Below, piece after piece: positions 20,751 to 29,186 of a DNA stretch of 64,000 nucleotides (position 1 is the stretch's first letter; each line of letters opens with the position of its first letter). Origin of the DNA: JACKBJ01 sp964549495. Its GTDB lineage: Bacteria > Chloroflexota > Anaerolineae > Epilineales > Epilineaceae. The notes below the pieces were generated by a model. That model was not told the DNA's origin, did no database searches, and saw nothing but the letters and a program-made list of their open reading frames with translations. The stretch covers positions 20,320 to 84,319 of the forward strand of contig CAZJWJ010000008.1 in NCBI GenBank assembly GCA_964549495.1, in the 5' to 3' direction. The position numbers and the translations under genes were made by a program.

Positions 20751-21398
20751 ATGTTGCTCCTACGACTGGAACCCGCCCAACTCGTCGCCCTGCTGACCGC
20801 CCTGGTGGTCGGCCTGAGCGTGCACGAGTTCGCCCACGCCTGGTCGGCCTTCAAGCTCGGGGATCGCACCGCCGAGCAGCAGGGCCGCTTGACCCTGGAC
20901 CCGCGCAGCCACATCGAACCCATCGGCGCCCTGATGATGCTGATGGTCGGCTTCGGCTGGGCCCGCCCGGTGCCCATCAACCCCTACACCCTGGGTCGCC
21001 AGGGCACCTTGCTGGTCTCGCTGGCCGGGCCGGTCAGCAACCTGCTCTTGGCCACCGGGGCGGCCCTCTTGATCCGCCTGATACCGGCCGGACTGGCGCC
21101 GGTCGAGTCCTTCCTCTACTTCTTCCTCTACCTCAACGTGCTGCTGGCCGTCTTCAACATGCTGCCCATCGCGCCCCTGGACGGCTGGAAGGTGCTGCTG
21201 GGGCTGGTGCCCCCGTCCACCGAGTTCCGCCTGCGCCAGTACGAGCGCCACGGCATGCTGATCTTGCTGGTGCTGGTCTTTGCCGGCTCCTTCCTCCCCG
21301 GAAACGTCGACCTGCTCTGGACCATTCTCGGCCCGCCGGTGGATGGCATCGTCGGGCTGCTCGGCCGACTGGCGGGCGTACGGATCGGCCTTGGATGA
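20751..21398 (+). CDS. Site-2 protease family (M50) intramembrane metalloprotease
   Basis: A 215-aa integral membrane protein. The zinc motif is 'SVHEFAHAW' (HExxH at about residues 25-29) in the first helix, and the third ligand motif is 'FNMLPIAPLDGWK'. The compact form without PDZ or CBS domains matches the Rip/YwhC group of site-2 proteases. Four or five hydrophobic helices are seen. Its stop overlaps the start of the next gene (ATGA), so the two are translationally coupled. Confidence 0.9.
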   Translation: MLLLRLEPAQLVALLTALVVGLSVHEFAHAWSAFKLGDRTAEQQGRLTLDPRSHIEPIGALMMLMVGFGWARPVPINPYTLGRQGTLLVSLAGPVSNLLLATGAALLIRLIPAGLAPVESFLYFFLYLNVLLAVFNMLPIAPLDGWKVLLGLVPPSTEFRLRQYERHGMLILLVLVFAGSFLPGNVDLLWTILGPPVDGIVGLLGRLAGVRIGLG

Positions 21399-21922
21399 GC
21401 CCCCGCAGCGCCCGCTACCGCGTCGGGCAGGTCTTTGCCGCGCTGGCCGCGCGCCGCGAGCCGCCGGAGGACGGGCCGGCCCGCGAGATCCTGTCGCCGG
21501 CGCTCCTGGAGATCTACCAGAGCATGCCGGCCGAGGATCGGCGCCACGTGCAAGCGGTCCTGGCCGACCTGCGTCAACGGGGTGAGGCCGACGCGCCGCT
21601 CCTGCAGGCGGCGCTGCTGCACGATGCCGGCAAGGCCGGTGCGGGCGTCCGGCTCCTGCATCGGGTGATGCGGGTGCTGCTCTGGCGCAGCTGGCCGCGG
21701 GCCTGGGCCTGGCTCTCCGGCTCGCCGACCGGCTGGCGCCGGCCCTTCTGGGTGGTGGCCAACCATGCCGAGCGCGGCGCGGTCTGGATCGAGTCGCAGG
21801 GCGGCAGCCCGGAGCTGGTCGAGTTGGTGCGCTGGCACGAGCGGGAGGCGCCGGCCGCCTGGCGGGGCCGGCCGCTGGCGCGCTGGCATGCGGCCCTGGC
21901 CTGGGCCGACGCGCGGTCTTGA
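21395..21922 (+). CDS. HD-domain protein
   Basis: A 175-aa protein with metal-binding HD features: 'DRRHVQAVL', 'ALLHDAGKAG' (HD near residue 75), 'VVANHAERGA' and 'RWHEREA'. The order H...HD...H...H/D resembles a small HD phosphohydrolase. Some residues are typical of HD domains found beside M50 proteases in Chloroflexota-like genomes. It starts within the stop codon of the protease gene. The substrate is unknown. Confidence 0.8.
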   Translation: MSPRSARYRVGQVFAALAARREPPEDGPAREILSPALLEIYQSMPAEDRRHVQAVLADLRQRGEADAPLLQAALLHDAGKAGAGVRLLHRVMRVLLWRSWPRAWAWLSGSPTGWRRPFWVVANHAERGAVWIESQGGSPELVELVRWHEREAPAAWRGRPLARWHAALAWADARS

Positions 21923-22029
21923 GCAAGGGTTCCGCGGCCAGCGTGGGGAGGTGAGGATCCCGGCTGGATGACGCGGCGACCCGGATGGCGCGGAGACGAC
22001 GAGACGAAACGAGCGAAGGGAGACGAGGG

Positions 22030-23052
22030 ATGGCCAAGCGAGGCAAGGGCAAGACGGAGGACGGCGAGGGCCGGCAGCCGGTCATCGCCATCGTCGGGCT
22101 GGGCTGGTTGGGGCGCTCCCTGGGGCATGCCCTGCAGGCGGTCAAGACCAGCTACCAGGTGGTGGGCCACGACCGCGAGCCGGCCCTGGCCCGGGCGGCC
22201 CGCGATTCCGGCGCGGTCGACCGGGCCGACTGGAACCTGATCGCGACGGTCGAGGAAGCCGACCTGGTCTTCTTGACCGAGCCCGGGGCGCAGATGCGGC
22301 AGAGCCTGGAGATCATCGCGCCGGAGCTGCGGCCGGGCAGCCTGGTCACCGACACGGCGCCGCGCAAGGCCGAGATCATGGCCCTGGCCGAGCGGCTCTT
22401 GCCGGAGGGCATCTCCTTCGTGGGCGGCCATCCGGTGATCACGCCCCCGCCCGGGCACCAGCCCGAGGACGATCCCTTGGCGGCCCGCTCGCGCTTCGAG
22501 GGCGCCACCTGGTGCCTCTCGCCGCTGCCGACGGCTTCGGATGCGGCCATGCGGGTGCTGGGCAACCTGGTGGCGGCGGTGGGCGCCAAGGCCTACTACG
22601 TCGACCCGGTCGAGCACGACAGCCTGGTGTCCGGCGCCAGCCTGATGCCCTTCGTCTCGGCCATGGCCCTGGTACGCCACCTGGGCCAGAGCCCCTCATC
22701 GGAGGATTTCGCGCGCCTGGGCGGCTCCTTCCTCTTGGAGGTGCTGGACCGGCCGGAGGCCGAGGTGGCCGGCTGGCTGGCCGACGCCCGGGCCGATCGC
22801 CAGGGCTTGGCCAGCTGGCTGGATCAGGCCGTCGACAGCCTGAGCCGGCTGCGCGACGCGGCCCGCGCCGAGGAGGGCGCCGCCTTCGAGCACCTGCTGG
22901 CCGAAGCCGAGGCCACCCGGCAGCGCTGGCTCTACCCGACCGACGAGCCGGACGAGCGGGCCCGCACCATGGAGGACATCGCCGAGCAGAGCTCCTTGCG
23001 CAACATGTTCTTTGGCCGGCTGGGCCGGCGCGACGACCCGGCCAGCGGCTGA
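22030..23052 (+). CDS. Prephenate/arogenate dehydrogenase family protein
   Basis: A 340-aa protein. After a short basic leader comes a Rossmann fold, 'VIAIVGLGWLGRSLGHAL' (GxGxxG), followed by 'GSLVTDTAPRKAEIM', 'FVGGHPVITPPPGHQ' and 'PVEHDSLVSGASLMPFVSAMAL', matching the TyrA layout. The C-terminal 60 residues are helical and charged. TyrA enzymes oxidise prephenate to 4-hydroxyphenylpyruvate. The start ATG 22030 follows AGGGAG. No other aromatic biosynthesis gene is nearby, so a different substrate is possible. Confidence 0.82.
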   Translation: MAKRGKGKTEDGEGRQPVIAIVGLGWLGRSLGHALQAVKTSYQVVGHDREPALARAARDSGAVDRADWNLIATVEEADLVFLTEPGAQMRQSLEIIAPELRPGSLVTDTAPRKAEIMALAERLLPEGISFVGGHPVITPPPGHQPEDDPLAARSRFEGATWCLSPLPTASDAAMRVLGNLVAAVGAKAYYVDPVEHDSLVSGASLMPFVSAMALVRHLGQSPSSEDFARLGGSFLLEVLDRPEAEVAGWLADARADRQGLASWLDQAVDSLSRLRDAARAEEGAAFEHLLAEAEATRQRWLYPTDEPDERARTMEDIAEQSSLRNMFFGRLGRRDDPASG

Positions 23053-23074
23053 GCCGCGCGGGAGCTGGCGAGCG

Positions 23075-24316
23075 ATGAAAGGCCGGGACGGCCGGATGCC
23101 GCGGCGCATCCTGATGGTGGCGCCCACCTCTTTCTTTGCCGACTACGGCTGCCACGTGCGCATCCTGGAGGAGGCGCGGGTGCTGCGGCGCATGGGCCTG
23201 CAGGTGACCATCTGCACCTATTACACCGGGCGCGACCTGGACGGTCTGGACATCCGCCGCACCATGGCCATCCCCTGGCGCCGCGACTACGAGGTGGGCT
23301 CCTCGCGGCACAAGATCGCCTTCGACGCCCTGCTGGGCTGGACTTCGCTGCGTGCGGCCCTGGCCATGCGGCCCAAGCCGGACCTCATCCACGGCCACCT
23401 GCACGAGGGCGCCCTGATCGGCGGCCTCTTGGCGCGCGCCTTGCGCCGGCCCCTGGTCTTCGACTTCCAGGGCAGCCTGACGGCCGAGATGGTCGACCAC
23501 GGCTTCCTGCGCTCCGAGGGCCGCGCCCTGGGCCCGATGCGGCGGCTGGAGCGCTTCATCGACCACCTGCCGCAGGTCATCGTCACCAGCTCGGCCCACG
23601 CGGCCGAGCATCTGCAGGCGGACTTCGGGGTGCCCGAACGGCGCATCTTCACCCTGCCGGACTGCGTGGACACGCATGCCTTCCGGCCGGCGGCGCTGGA
23701 GATGCCGGCGCGGCGGGCGACCCGGCGCGCCCTCGGCATCCCGCCGGGCCGGCTGGTGGTGGCCTACCTGGGCCTCCTGGCCCGCCATCAGGGCACGGAC
23801 CTGCTGCTGGAGGCGGCGCGCCAGGTTGTGGCGGCCCGGCCGCAGGCGCATTTCTTGATCATGGGCTTTCCGGGCGTCGAGGTCTACCAGGCCATGGCGG
23901 CCGATCTGGGCATCGCGGATCACGTGAGCTTTACCGGCCGGGTACCCTACGAGTTGGCACCGGAGCGCCTGGCCTTGGGCGACATCGCGGTGGCGCCCAA
24001 GATCAGCGCCACGGAAGGATCGGGCAAGCTGATGAACTACATGGCCATGGGGCTGCCGGTGGTGGCCTTCGACCTGCCGGTCAGCCGCGAGTACCTGGCC
24101 GGCGACGGCCGGCTGGCGCCGCCGGGCGACGTGGCCGGCCTGGCCGATGCCATCGTCGACCTGCTGGACCGGCCCGAGGAGCGCCGGGCGATGGGCGACC
24201 GCCTGCGCCTGCGCGCCCTGAGCCACTACGACTGGTCGCGCGGCGGGCAGCGCCTGCTGGAGGCCTACGCGCGGGCCCAGCGCGGGCGCGAGCTGCAAGA
24301 GGCGGTGAGCTCGTGA
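23075..24316 (+). CDS. Glycosyltransferase family 4 (GT-B)
   Basis: A 413-aa GT-B glycosyltransferase. The N-terminal acceptor domain begins 'RRILMVAPTSFFADYGCHVR'. The C-terminal nucleotide-sugar domain includes 'VVAYLGLLARHQGTDLLLEA', 'HFLIMGFPG', 'VSFTGRVPYE' and 'GSGKLMNYMAMGLPVVAFD'. It transfers a sugar to a growing glycan, probably for an exported polysaccharide, because the next gene (4-bp overlap) is an ABC polysaccharide exporter permease. The start ATG 23075 has GGGAG upstream. Confidence 0.88.
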   Translation: MKGRDGRMPRRILMVAPTSFFADYGCHVRILEEARVLRRMGLQVTICTYYTGRDLDGLDIRRTMAIPWRRDYEVGSSRHKIAFDALLGWTSLRAALAMRPKPDLIHGHLHEGALIGGLLARALRRPLVFDFQGSLTAEMVDHGFLRSEGRALGPMRRLERFIDHLPQVIVTSSAHAAEHLQADFGVPERRIFTLPDCVDTHAFRPAALEMPARRATRRALGIPPGRLVVAYLGLLARHQGTDLLLEAARQVVAARPQAHFLIMGFPGVEVYQAMAADLGIADHVSFTGRVPYELAPERLALGDIAVAPKISATEGSGKLMNYMAMGLPVVAFDLPVSREYLAGDGRLAPPGDVAGLADAIVDLLDRPEERRAMGDRLRLRALSHYDWSRGGQRLLEAYARAQRGRELQEAVSS

Positions 24317-25203
24317 CGGCCGGCTTCCCGGCCAGCGAGCCGGCGGTCTCGGTATCCGGCCGCGAGCGCGACCTGCGCGGCCGGCTGGCCGAGCTCTGGA
24401 GCTACCGCCACCTGGTGGGCAACCTGGTGGTGCGCGACCTGAAGGTGCGCTACAAGAACTCGGTCCTGGGCTTCTTCTGGTCGCTGGTCAACCCGCTCTT
24501 GATGATGCTGGTGCTGTCGGTGGTCTTCGGCTTCTTCTTCCCCATCGGCCAGGCCCGCGCGCCGCATCTGTTCATCCTGGTGGCCATCCTGCCCTGGAAC
24601 TGGTTCAACGCGGCGGTGGCCGGCGGCGTGGGCAGCATCACGAACAACGCGCCCCTGATCAACAAGGTCTACTTTCCGCGCGAGGTCCTGCCCATCAGCA
24701 TCGTCCTGGCCGAGCTGGTCAACTTCCTCTTTGCCCTGCCGGTGCTCTTGGCCATCATCGGCCTGACGGCCGAGGTGCAGATCACCCGCTTCGCGCTCTG
24801 GCTGCCCGTGATCCTGCTCATCCAGGTGATCTTCACGCTGGGCTTCGTGCTCATCCTGGCCACGGCCAACGTCTACTACCGCGATACCCAGATGATCATG
24901 GACGTGGTCCTGATGGCCTGGTTCTTCCTGACGCCGATCTTCTACGACAGCGAGATGTACGACCGCTACGCGCTGGAGATCGCCGGCCAGTCCATCGACG
25001 GCTCGCGCATCGCCTTCATCGTCAACCCCATGGCCAGCCTGATCGCCAACTACCGCGTGGCCCTCTACGGCTCGATGCAAGGCCCGCCCTCCACCCCCGA
25101 CCTACTCTTCCTCATCCGCACGGCCCTGACGGCGGTGGCGGTGCTGGTGGCCGGCTACTGGGTCTTCCACCGCTACAGCGGAGAGTTCGGCGAGGAGGTC
25201 TGA
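24313..25203 (+). CDS. ABC-2 type polysaccharide/polyol-phosphate export permease
   Basis: A 296-aa membrane protein of the Wzm/TagG/KpsM type. It has a cytoplasmic amphipathic N-terminus ('LVVRDLKVRYKNSVLGFFW'), six transmembrane helices, and family motifs 'WSLVNPLLMMLVL', 'LPWNWFNAAV', 'LINKVYFPREVLPI', 'NVYYRDTQMIMDVVLM' and 'WFFLTPIFYD'. It would export an undecaprenyl-linked glycan with an ATPase (Wzt/TagH). That partner normally follows but is absent; a toxin-antitoxin pair begins 44 bp downstream. The start GTG 24313 overlaps the preceding stop. Confidence 0.92.
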   Translation: MTAGFPASEPAVSVSGRERDLRGRLAELWSYRHLVGNLVVRDLKVRYKNSVLGFFWSLVNPLLMMLVLSVVFGFFFPIGQARAPHLFILVAILPWNWFNAAVAGGVGSITNNAPLINKVYFPREVLPISIVLAELVNFLFALPVLLAIIGLTAEVQITRFALWLPVILLIQVIFTLGFVLILATANVYYRDTQMIMDVVLMAWFFLTPIFYDSEMYDRYALEIAGQSIDGSRIAFIVNPMASLIANYRVALYGSMQGPPSTPDLLFLIRTALTAVAVLVAGYWVFHRYSGEFGEEV

Positions 25204-25246
25204 GGGCCGCAGTTCGGGCGCGGATCATCACATCCGACCCGGCCTA

Positions 25247-25678
25247 TCACGCGACTCCTGGTGGCTCGATGCGCTCGATGCCGGGCTGCCGGCCGAGACC
25301 ACGGTCGAAGCTCAACAGCCGACCATCGGTTTCGTCCAGCGCTTGGCTGACATGCAGCGCGTCGCCGAATCCCAACGCTGGAGTCGTGGCGAATCGATCG
25401 AGCGCCCGCTCGATCAAGGTCAGGTCCAGGACCCGCACACCACGTGCGCGCAGGATGGGCCTCAGAAGCTCACGTATGTCTCCCGCCTCGAGCGCATAGA
25501 GCTGCTGGGACCCGAGTACGTAGACGACCTCGGACACCACGGTGACCGAAATGACGAGGCGGATCTCCCCGCGCTCAGCCCGCTCGAAGACGGCGCGCGC
25601 CGCGCGGGCCTGCTCCGGCTGATCTCGGGTGAGCATGCGGATGATGACGTTGGCATCGACCAGCCAACTATCGACCAT
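25247..25678 (-). CDS. PIN-domain toxin (VapC type)
   Basis: A 143-aa PIN ribonuclease. The acidic residues are in place: 'LVDANVIIRML' near residue 8, 'VVSEVVYVLG', 'LGFGDALHVSQAL' and 'LLSFDRGLG'. Such toxins cut specific RNAs when freed from antitoxin. The start overlaps the antitoxin gene by 11 bp, the usual coupled arrangement. Confidence 0.9.
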   Translation of the reverse strand: MVDSWLVDANVIIRMLTRDQPEQARAARAVFERAERGEIRLVISVTVVSEVVYVLGSQQLYALEAGDIRELLRPILRARGVRVLDLTLIERALDRFATTPALGFGDALHVSQALDETDGRLLSFDRGLGRQPGIERIEPPGVA

Positions 25679-25931
25679 GCCGGTTCTCGCGCTCGGCTTC
25701 TTCGGTCACGGCGATATCGATCATCTCGCGGTCAGATCGATCGCGCTCCAGAGCCGGCACGGCCATGACGACCGAGTCGAGGCTGTGCGCGGCCCGCTCG
25801 ATGTAGACACGGCCATCCTCACCGACGATGAACACGAGCTTGTCGGATGCCCGAAGCTCCAATCGCTTGCGGATGCCGGCCGGCACCGTCACTTGCCCTC
25901 GCCCTGTCACCGTGGCTGTCTCTGTTTGCAT
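25668..25931 (-). CDS. AbrB/SpoVT-type antitoxin
   Basis: An 87-aa protein. The swapped-hairpin DNA-binding domain is at the N-terminus ('TATVTGRGQVTVPAGIRKRL'). The C-terminal tail ('IDIAVTEEAERENRHGR') probably neutralises the PIN toxin. The start ATG 25931 has GGAGGGG upstream; a longer frame to 25982 lacks one. It is likely autoregulated together with the toxin, as usual for this class. Confidence 0.9.
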   Translation of the reverse strand: MQTETATVTGRGQVTVPAGIRKRLELRASDKLVFIVGEDGRVYIERAAHSLDSVVMAVPALERDRSDREMIDIAVTEEAERENRHGR

Positions 25932-26086
25932 GATCACCCCTCCGCACGCGCACTCGGAGCTCAGGGTCCGAGTCGATCGCATTGCATTATTCTATCGCAA
26001 TGCATCGCAAGAGCGCAATGCGGTCGATCCGACCATGCAGGCCATCCGCGACGGACTCAGGACTCGTCGTCATTCGCGCTCGCGTG

Positions 26087-26344
26087 CTACAGCGAAGAGC
26101 GAAATGCCTCCAAATCGTTCACCTCGAGGATCCGGCGGTGCAAGGCTTCCAGTCGCTCCGGATCCGCGATGGTCTCGATCTGAGGCATGAGCGCAAGGCC
26201 TTCGTCGCCAAAGCGAAACGCCAACAGTCTTCGGATGGCATCGAGGAAGGCGGCCTGCCGGCCGATGGCCTCTCCCTCGACTCGGCCTTCTCGTCGGCCT
26301 TCTTGTCGACCTTCGTGGTGAAGTTGCTCAGCGATCGTGGCCAC
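26087..26344 (-). CDS. Small DUF4351-like helical protein (remnant or stand-alone tail of Rpn-type nuclease)
   Basis: An 85-aa protein starting at GTG 26344 behind AGGAGGGA. It has an Arg/Glu/Gly repeat ('HHEGRQEGRREGRVEGE') and 'RRLLAFRFGDEGLALMPQIE' followed by 'RLEALHRRILEVNDLEAF'. This is the C-terminal layout of Rpn-type PD-(D/E)XK proteins (DUF4351-like). The nuclease domain is missing, so it is either a decayed fragment or a stand-alone form. A paralogue lies immediately upstream. Confidence 0.6.
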   Translation of the reverse strand: MATIAEQLHHEGRQEGRREGRVEGEAIGRQAAFLDAIRRLLAFRFGDEGLALMPQIETIADPERLEALHRRILEVNDLEAFRSSL

Positions 26345-26497
26345 GGTACTCCCTCCTAGGTCCGGCCGAGCGAATCGAGTCTCATCGGCCTGATGGCAGG
26401 CGTCCGATCGATGCACATCGACGAGGTGCGCTGGAAAGGACTACAGCTCAGCGCGAACGGCATCCAAGTCCTCAGCGTCGAGGATCCGTCGGTGCAG

Positions 26498-26944
26498 TCA
26501 CTGCAACCAACCCAGATCGTTCACCTCCCTCACTTGCCGCATCAGTGCCCGGCCTTCGTCACCGAAGCGGAAGACCAGCGTGTCCTCTACGGCATCGAGA
26601 AGGCTGGACCAGCGTCCGTACTCCTCGCCTTCTTCGCGTCCTCGTCGACGCAGCGCCTCGGCGAGTCTGACAAGGTGCTCCCCACCTAGCAGGAGCGTTC
26701 GCATGGTTTCGATGTCGTCGATGTCGGTCAGCAATGCCAGTGCGAGGTGGAGTTGATCCGGATCGTCTTGGGCTTCGACCCAAGGCATCAAGCTCAACCC
26801 GTCCGGACCGAAGCGCATTTGCAGGCAAGTCCGCAGGCTTTCGCGGAGCCCCAGAACCCGACCCTTTCGCAGACTTTGGCTGAACACGTCTCTGGTCAAG
26901 AAATCCAAGAAGTCCTGAACCTCATGTTCCGCGGCGGCAGACAT
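26498..26944 (-). CDS. DUF4351-like paralogue truncated by an in-frame TGA
   Basis: A 148-aa frame from ATG 26944 (GGAGGGA upstream) to TGA 26498-26500. It contains two FRFG/MRFG-type helical units ('LQMRFGPDGLSLMPWVEAQ' and 'LVFRFGDEGRALMRQVREV'). After the TGA the same frame continues as 'LHRRILDAEDLDAVRAEL' to a second stop at 26441-26443, exactly matching the C-terminus of the neighbouring paralogue ('LHRRILEVNDLEAF'). It therefore looks like a nonsense-truncated gene whose full extent was 26441-26944, unless the base call is wrong. Confidence 0.62.
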   Translation of the reverse strand: MSAAAEHEVQDFLDFLTRDVFSQSLRKGRVLGLRESLRTCLQMRFGPDGLSLMPWVEAQDDPDQLHLALALLTDIDDIETMRTLLLGGEHLVRLAEALRRRGREEGEEYGRWSSLLDAVEDTLVFRFGDEGRALMRQVREVNDLGWLQ

Positions 26945-27071
26945 CGGCTTCCCTCCTGGACTCAGTCCGTCTACGAACGGTGTGACCGGTGCGCTGCCGC
27001 ATGATGTGCAGGTCCCGGCCAGTGTTGACGATAGCAGTTCATTCCCGGCGTGACGGCTGGCCCGTCCTTCA

Positions 27072-29180
27072 TCACAGCAACTGCGGGCGCCGCTGCTCGG
27101 CGAGGAAGCGCTCGGTTCCCGCTGGATCGTAGGTTCGGCGCATGATCAGCTCGAGCTCCAAGCCGTCTGGAAGGCAAGGCTGGAACTTGCTCAGCCCGCC
27201 CCGGCGGGTGTGGCCGGCCGCGCGCCTCGCCAGTGCGTGGAGGTCCGCAGCAGCCAACTGCTGGATCGAAGCGCGCGCTGCGGCCGCGGCGGCGGGATCG
27301 TCGGTGGATAGACCGAGGTTGCCGCGCTTCCAGTCGCCGCCCTGCTCTTCGAGGCCAGCCGCCAGAAGGGCGTTGATGGCACCACCGGCAAAGGTGTGCC
27401 AGTGCACCCCCTTGTCGGTGCGCTCGATCGGCGCCTCGCCCGGCGTCACCAGGCCTTTGTAGCCCAAGCGCAGCGCGGCCAGCTCGTGGGCGGCGCTCGG
27501 ACTGAGCCAGGGGTAGCGCTCGGTGTCGGCCAGCACCGCCTTCATGGACTGGCAGACCTCGAAGGACAGGTAGCCTCCCTCGCCCGACCAGCGCGGCAGG
27601 GCCGCACGGTCGGCCGGCTCGACGTAGCAGACCGCCCGCCGCCAGTCGATGCTGCGCACCTGCCAGGGCTGGCCGGCCAACCGGAACAAGGCCGGTCCTG
27701 CGCGCTCCTCCAAGACATGCAGGAAGGCGAAGTCGAGGCTGCCGACCTCGCGCCGGCCATGCTGCACGCGGAAGATGGGGGGCGTGTCGAAGACCGCGTA
27801 GAGCTCGAAGAAGTTCTTGCCGGCGTAGCGCTTCTCGCCCTCGGCGCCCAGGCTCAGCCGGCCTTCGGCTTGGTAGAGGATGTCGCGCTCGAGCATGGTG
27901 TCGATGAGCGCATCCAGGTCGGCCTGGCTCAGGCCGCGGAAGGGGCTGGCGCCGGCCAACCAGGTCAGGATGCGATGGCGCGAGATGCCCATCTCCTGAA
28001 GCGACAGGGCGATGATCTGGTGGGCCAGGACGTGCGCGGCGGCGGTCTCCGGCACCACGTCCTCGACCCAGCCCTGCTGCATCAGGCGGATCAATCCGGC
28101 GGCCTGGAGCATCGTCTCGGAGGTCCGGCACAGGAAGTGGCAGTTGGACACCGTTTCCGCTCGGCGGCCGGTGCGGCCCATGCGCTGCAAAAAGCTGGAT
28201 ACGGTGCGCGGCGCATCGATCTGGATCACGTGGTCCAGGTCGCCGACGTCGATGCCCAGCTCCAGGGTGGAGGTGCAGACGATGGCGGTGTTCGTCCCGT
28301 GCTGGAAGCGGGCCTCGGCGCGTTCGCGGTCCTCGCGGCTGACCGAGCCGTGATGCACGAAGGTGTCGATGCCCTTTCCCTGCAAGGCCGCGGCCACCTG
28401 TTCGACCAGGCGCCGACTCTCGGCGAAGACCAGGCTCTTGCGGCCCAGCCCGATCTCGACGACCCGCCGCACGACCCCCGCGTCACTCTCGACCAGGTCG
28501 ACGGAAAGCTCCCGCAGCGCAGGCGGCTTGGCCGGATCGACACGGCGGTAGGGACGCTGGCTCGAGCCGGCCAGCCACTGGCCGATCCGATCGGGATTGC
28601 CGACGGTGGCCGAGAGGCCGATGCGCTGCAGGTCGCGACCACAGAAGCGGACCAGCCGCTCGAGAATGGCCACCAGGTGCGCGCCGCGGTCGTCGCCGGC
28701 AAAGGCGTGCACCTCGTCGACGACCACTGCCGACAGGCCCGCGAACTGCCCGGCCGCCTCTTCTGGTCGGGTCATCAGCATGACCTCGAGCGATTCGGGC
28801 GTGGTCATCAGGATATGCGTCGGCGCCTCGCGAAAGCGCCGCCGCTCGGCCTGCCCGACGTCACCGTGCCACTTGAAGGCATCCAGGCCGACCATGCGCG
28901 CATAGGCCTTGATGCGGTGCTCTTGGTTGTTCAGAAGGGCGCGGATGGGGCAGATGTAGAGTACGGCAACGGGAGCGAGCTCCTCGCTCAGGATGCGCGA
29001 CAGCAACGGAAAGATGCTGGCCTCGGTCTTTCCGCCCGCCGTCGGCGCCAGCACGATCGCGTTGTCCCCGGCAAGCACCGCTTCGATGCTCTGCTCCTGA
29101 ACCGGCCGCAGCGTGTTCCAACCCAGCTCGTGCACGATGGCATGGCGCAGGTTAGGGTGCAGCTGGAAGAAGGCACTCAC
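27072..29180 (-). CDS. brxHI: BREX type 2 Lhr-like helicase BrxHI
   Basis: A 702-aa superfamily 2 helicase. Visible motifs: Q-like 'RPVQEQSI', motif I 'VLAPTAGGKTEAS' (about residue 44), motif II DEVH in 'AVVVDEVHAF' (about 155), motif III 'LSATVGNP', motif V 'STLELGIDVGDLDHVIQ' and motif VI 'QRMGRTGRR'. The C-terminal half is the winged-helix and extra-domain region typical of Lhr relatives. BrxHI is the helicase of type 2 and 6 BREX systems. It is the last gene of the 21-kb operon, 6 bp after brxD. Confidence 0.88.
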   Translation of the reverse strand: MSAFFQLHPNLRHAIVHELGWNTLRPVQEQSIEAVLAGDNAIVLAPTAGGKTEASIFPLLSRILSEELAPVAVLYICPIRALLNNQEHRIKAYARMVGLDAFKWHGDVGQAERRRFREAPTHILMTTPESLEVMLMTRPEEAAGQFAGLSAVVVDEVHAFAGDDRGAHLVAILERLVRFCGRDLQRIGLSATVGNPDRIGQWLAGSSQRPYRRVDPAKPPALRELSVDLVESDAGVVRRVVEIGLGRKSLVFAESRRLVEQVAAALQGKGIDTFVHHGSVSREDRERAEARFQHGTNTAIVCTSTLELGIDVGDLDHVIQIDAPRTVSSFLQRMGRTGRRAETVSNCHFLCRTSETMLQAAGLIRLMQQGWVEDVVPETAAAHVLAHQIIALSLQEMGISRHRILTWLAGASPFRGLSQADLDALIDTMLERDILYQAEGRLSLGAEGEKRYAGKNFFELYAVFDTPPIFRVQHGRREVGSLDFAFLHVLEERAGPALFRLAGQPWQVRSIDWRRAVCYVEPADRAALPRWSGEGGYLSFEVCQSMKAVLADTERYPWLSPSAAHELAALRLGYKGLVTPGEAPIERTDKGVHWHTFAGGAINALLAAGLEEQGGDWKRGNLGLSTDDPAAAAAARASIQQLAAADLHALARRAAGHTRRGGLSKFQPCLPDGLELELIMRRTYDPAGTERFLAEQRRPQLL

Positions 29181-29186
29181 CCGCGC

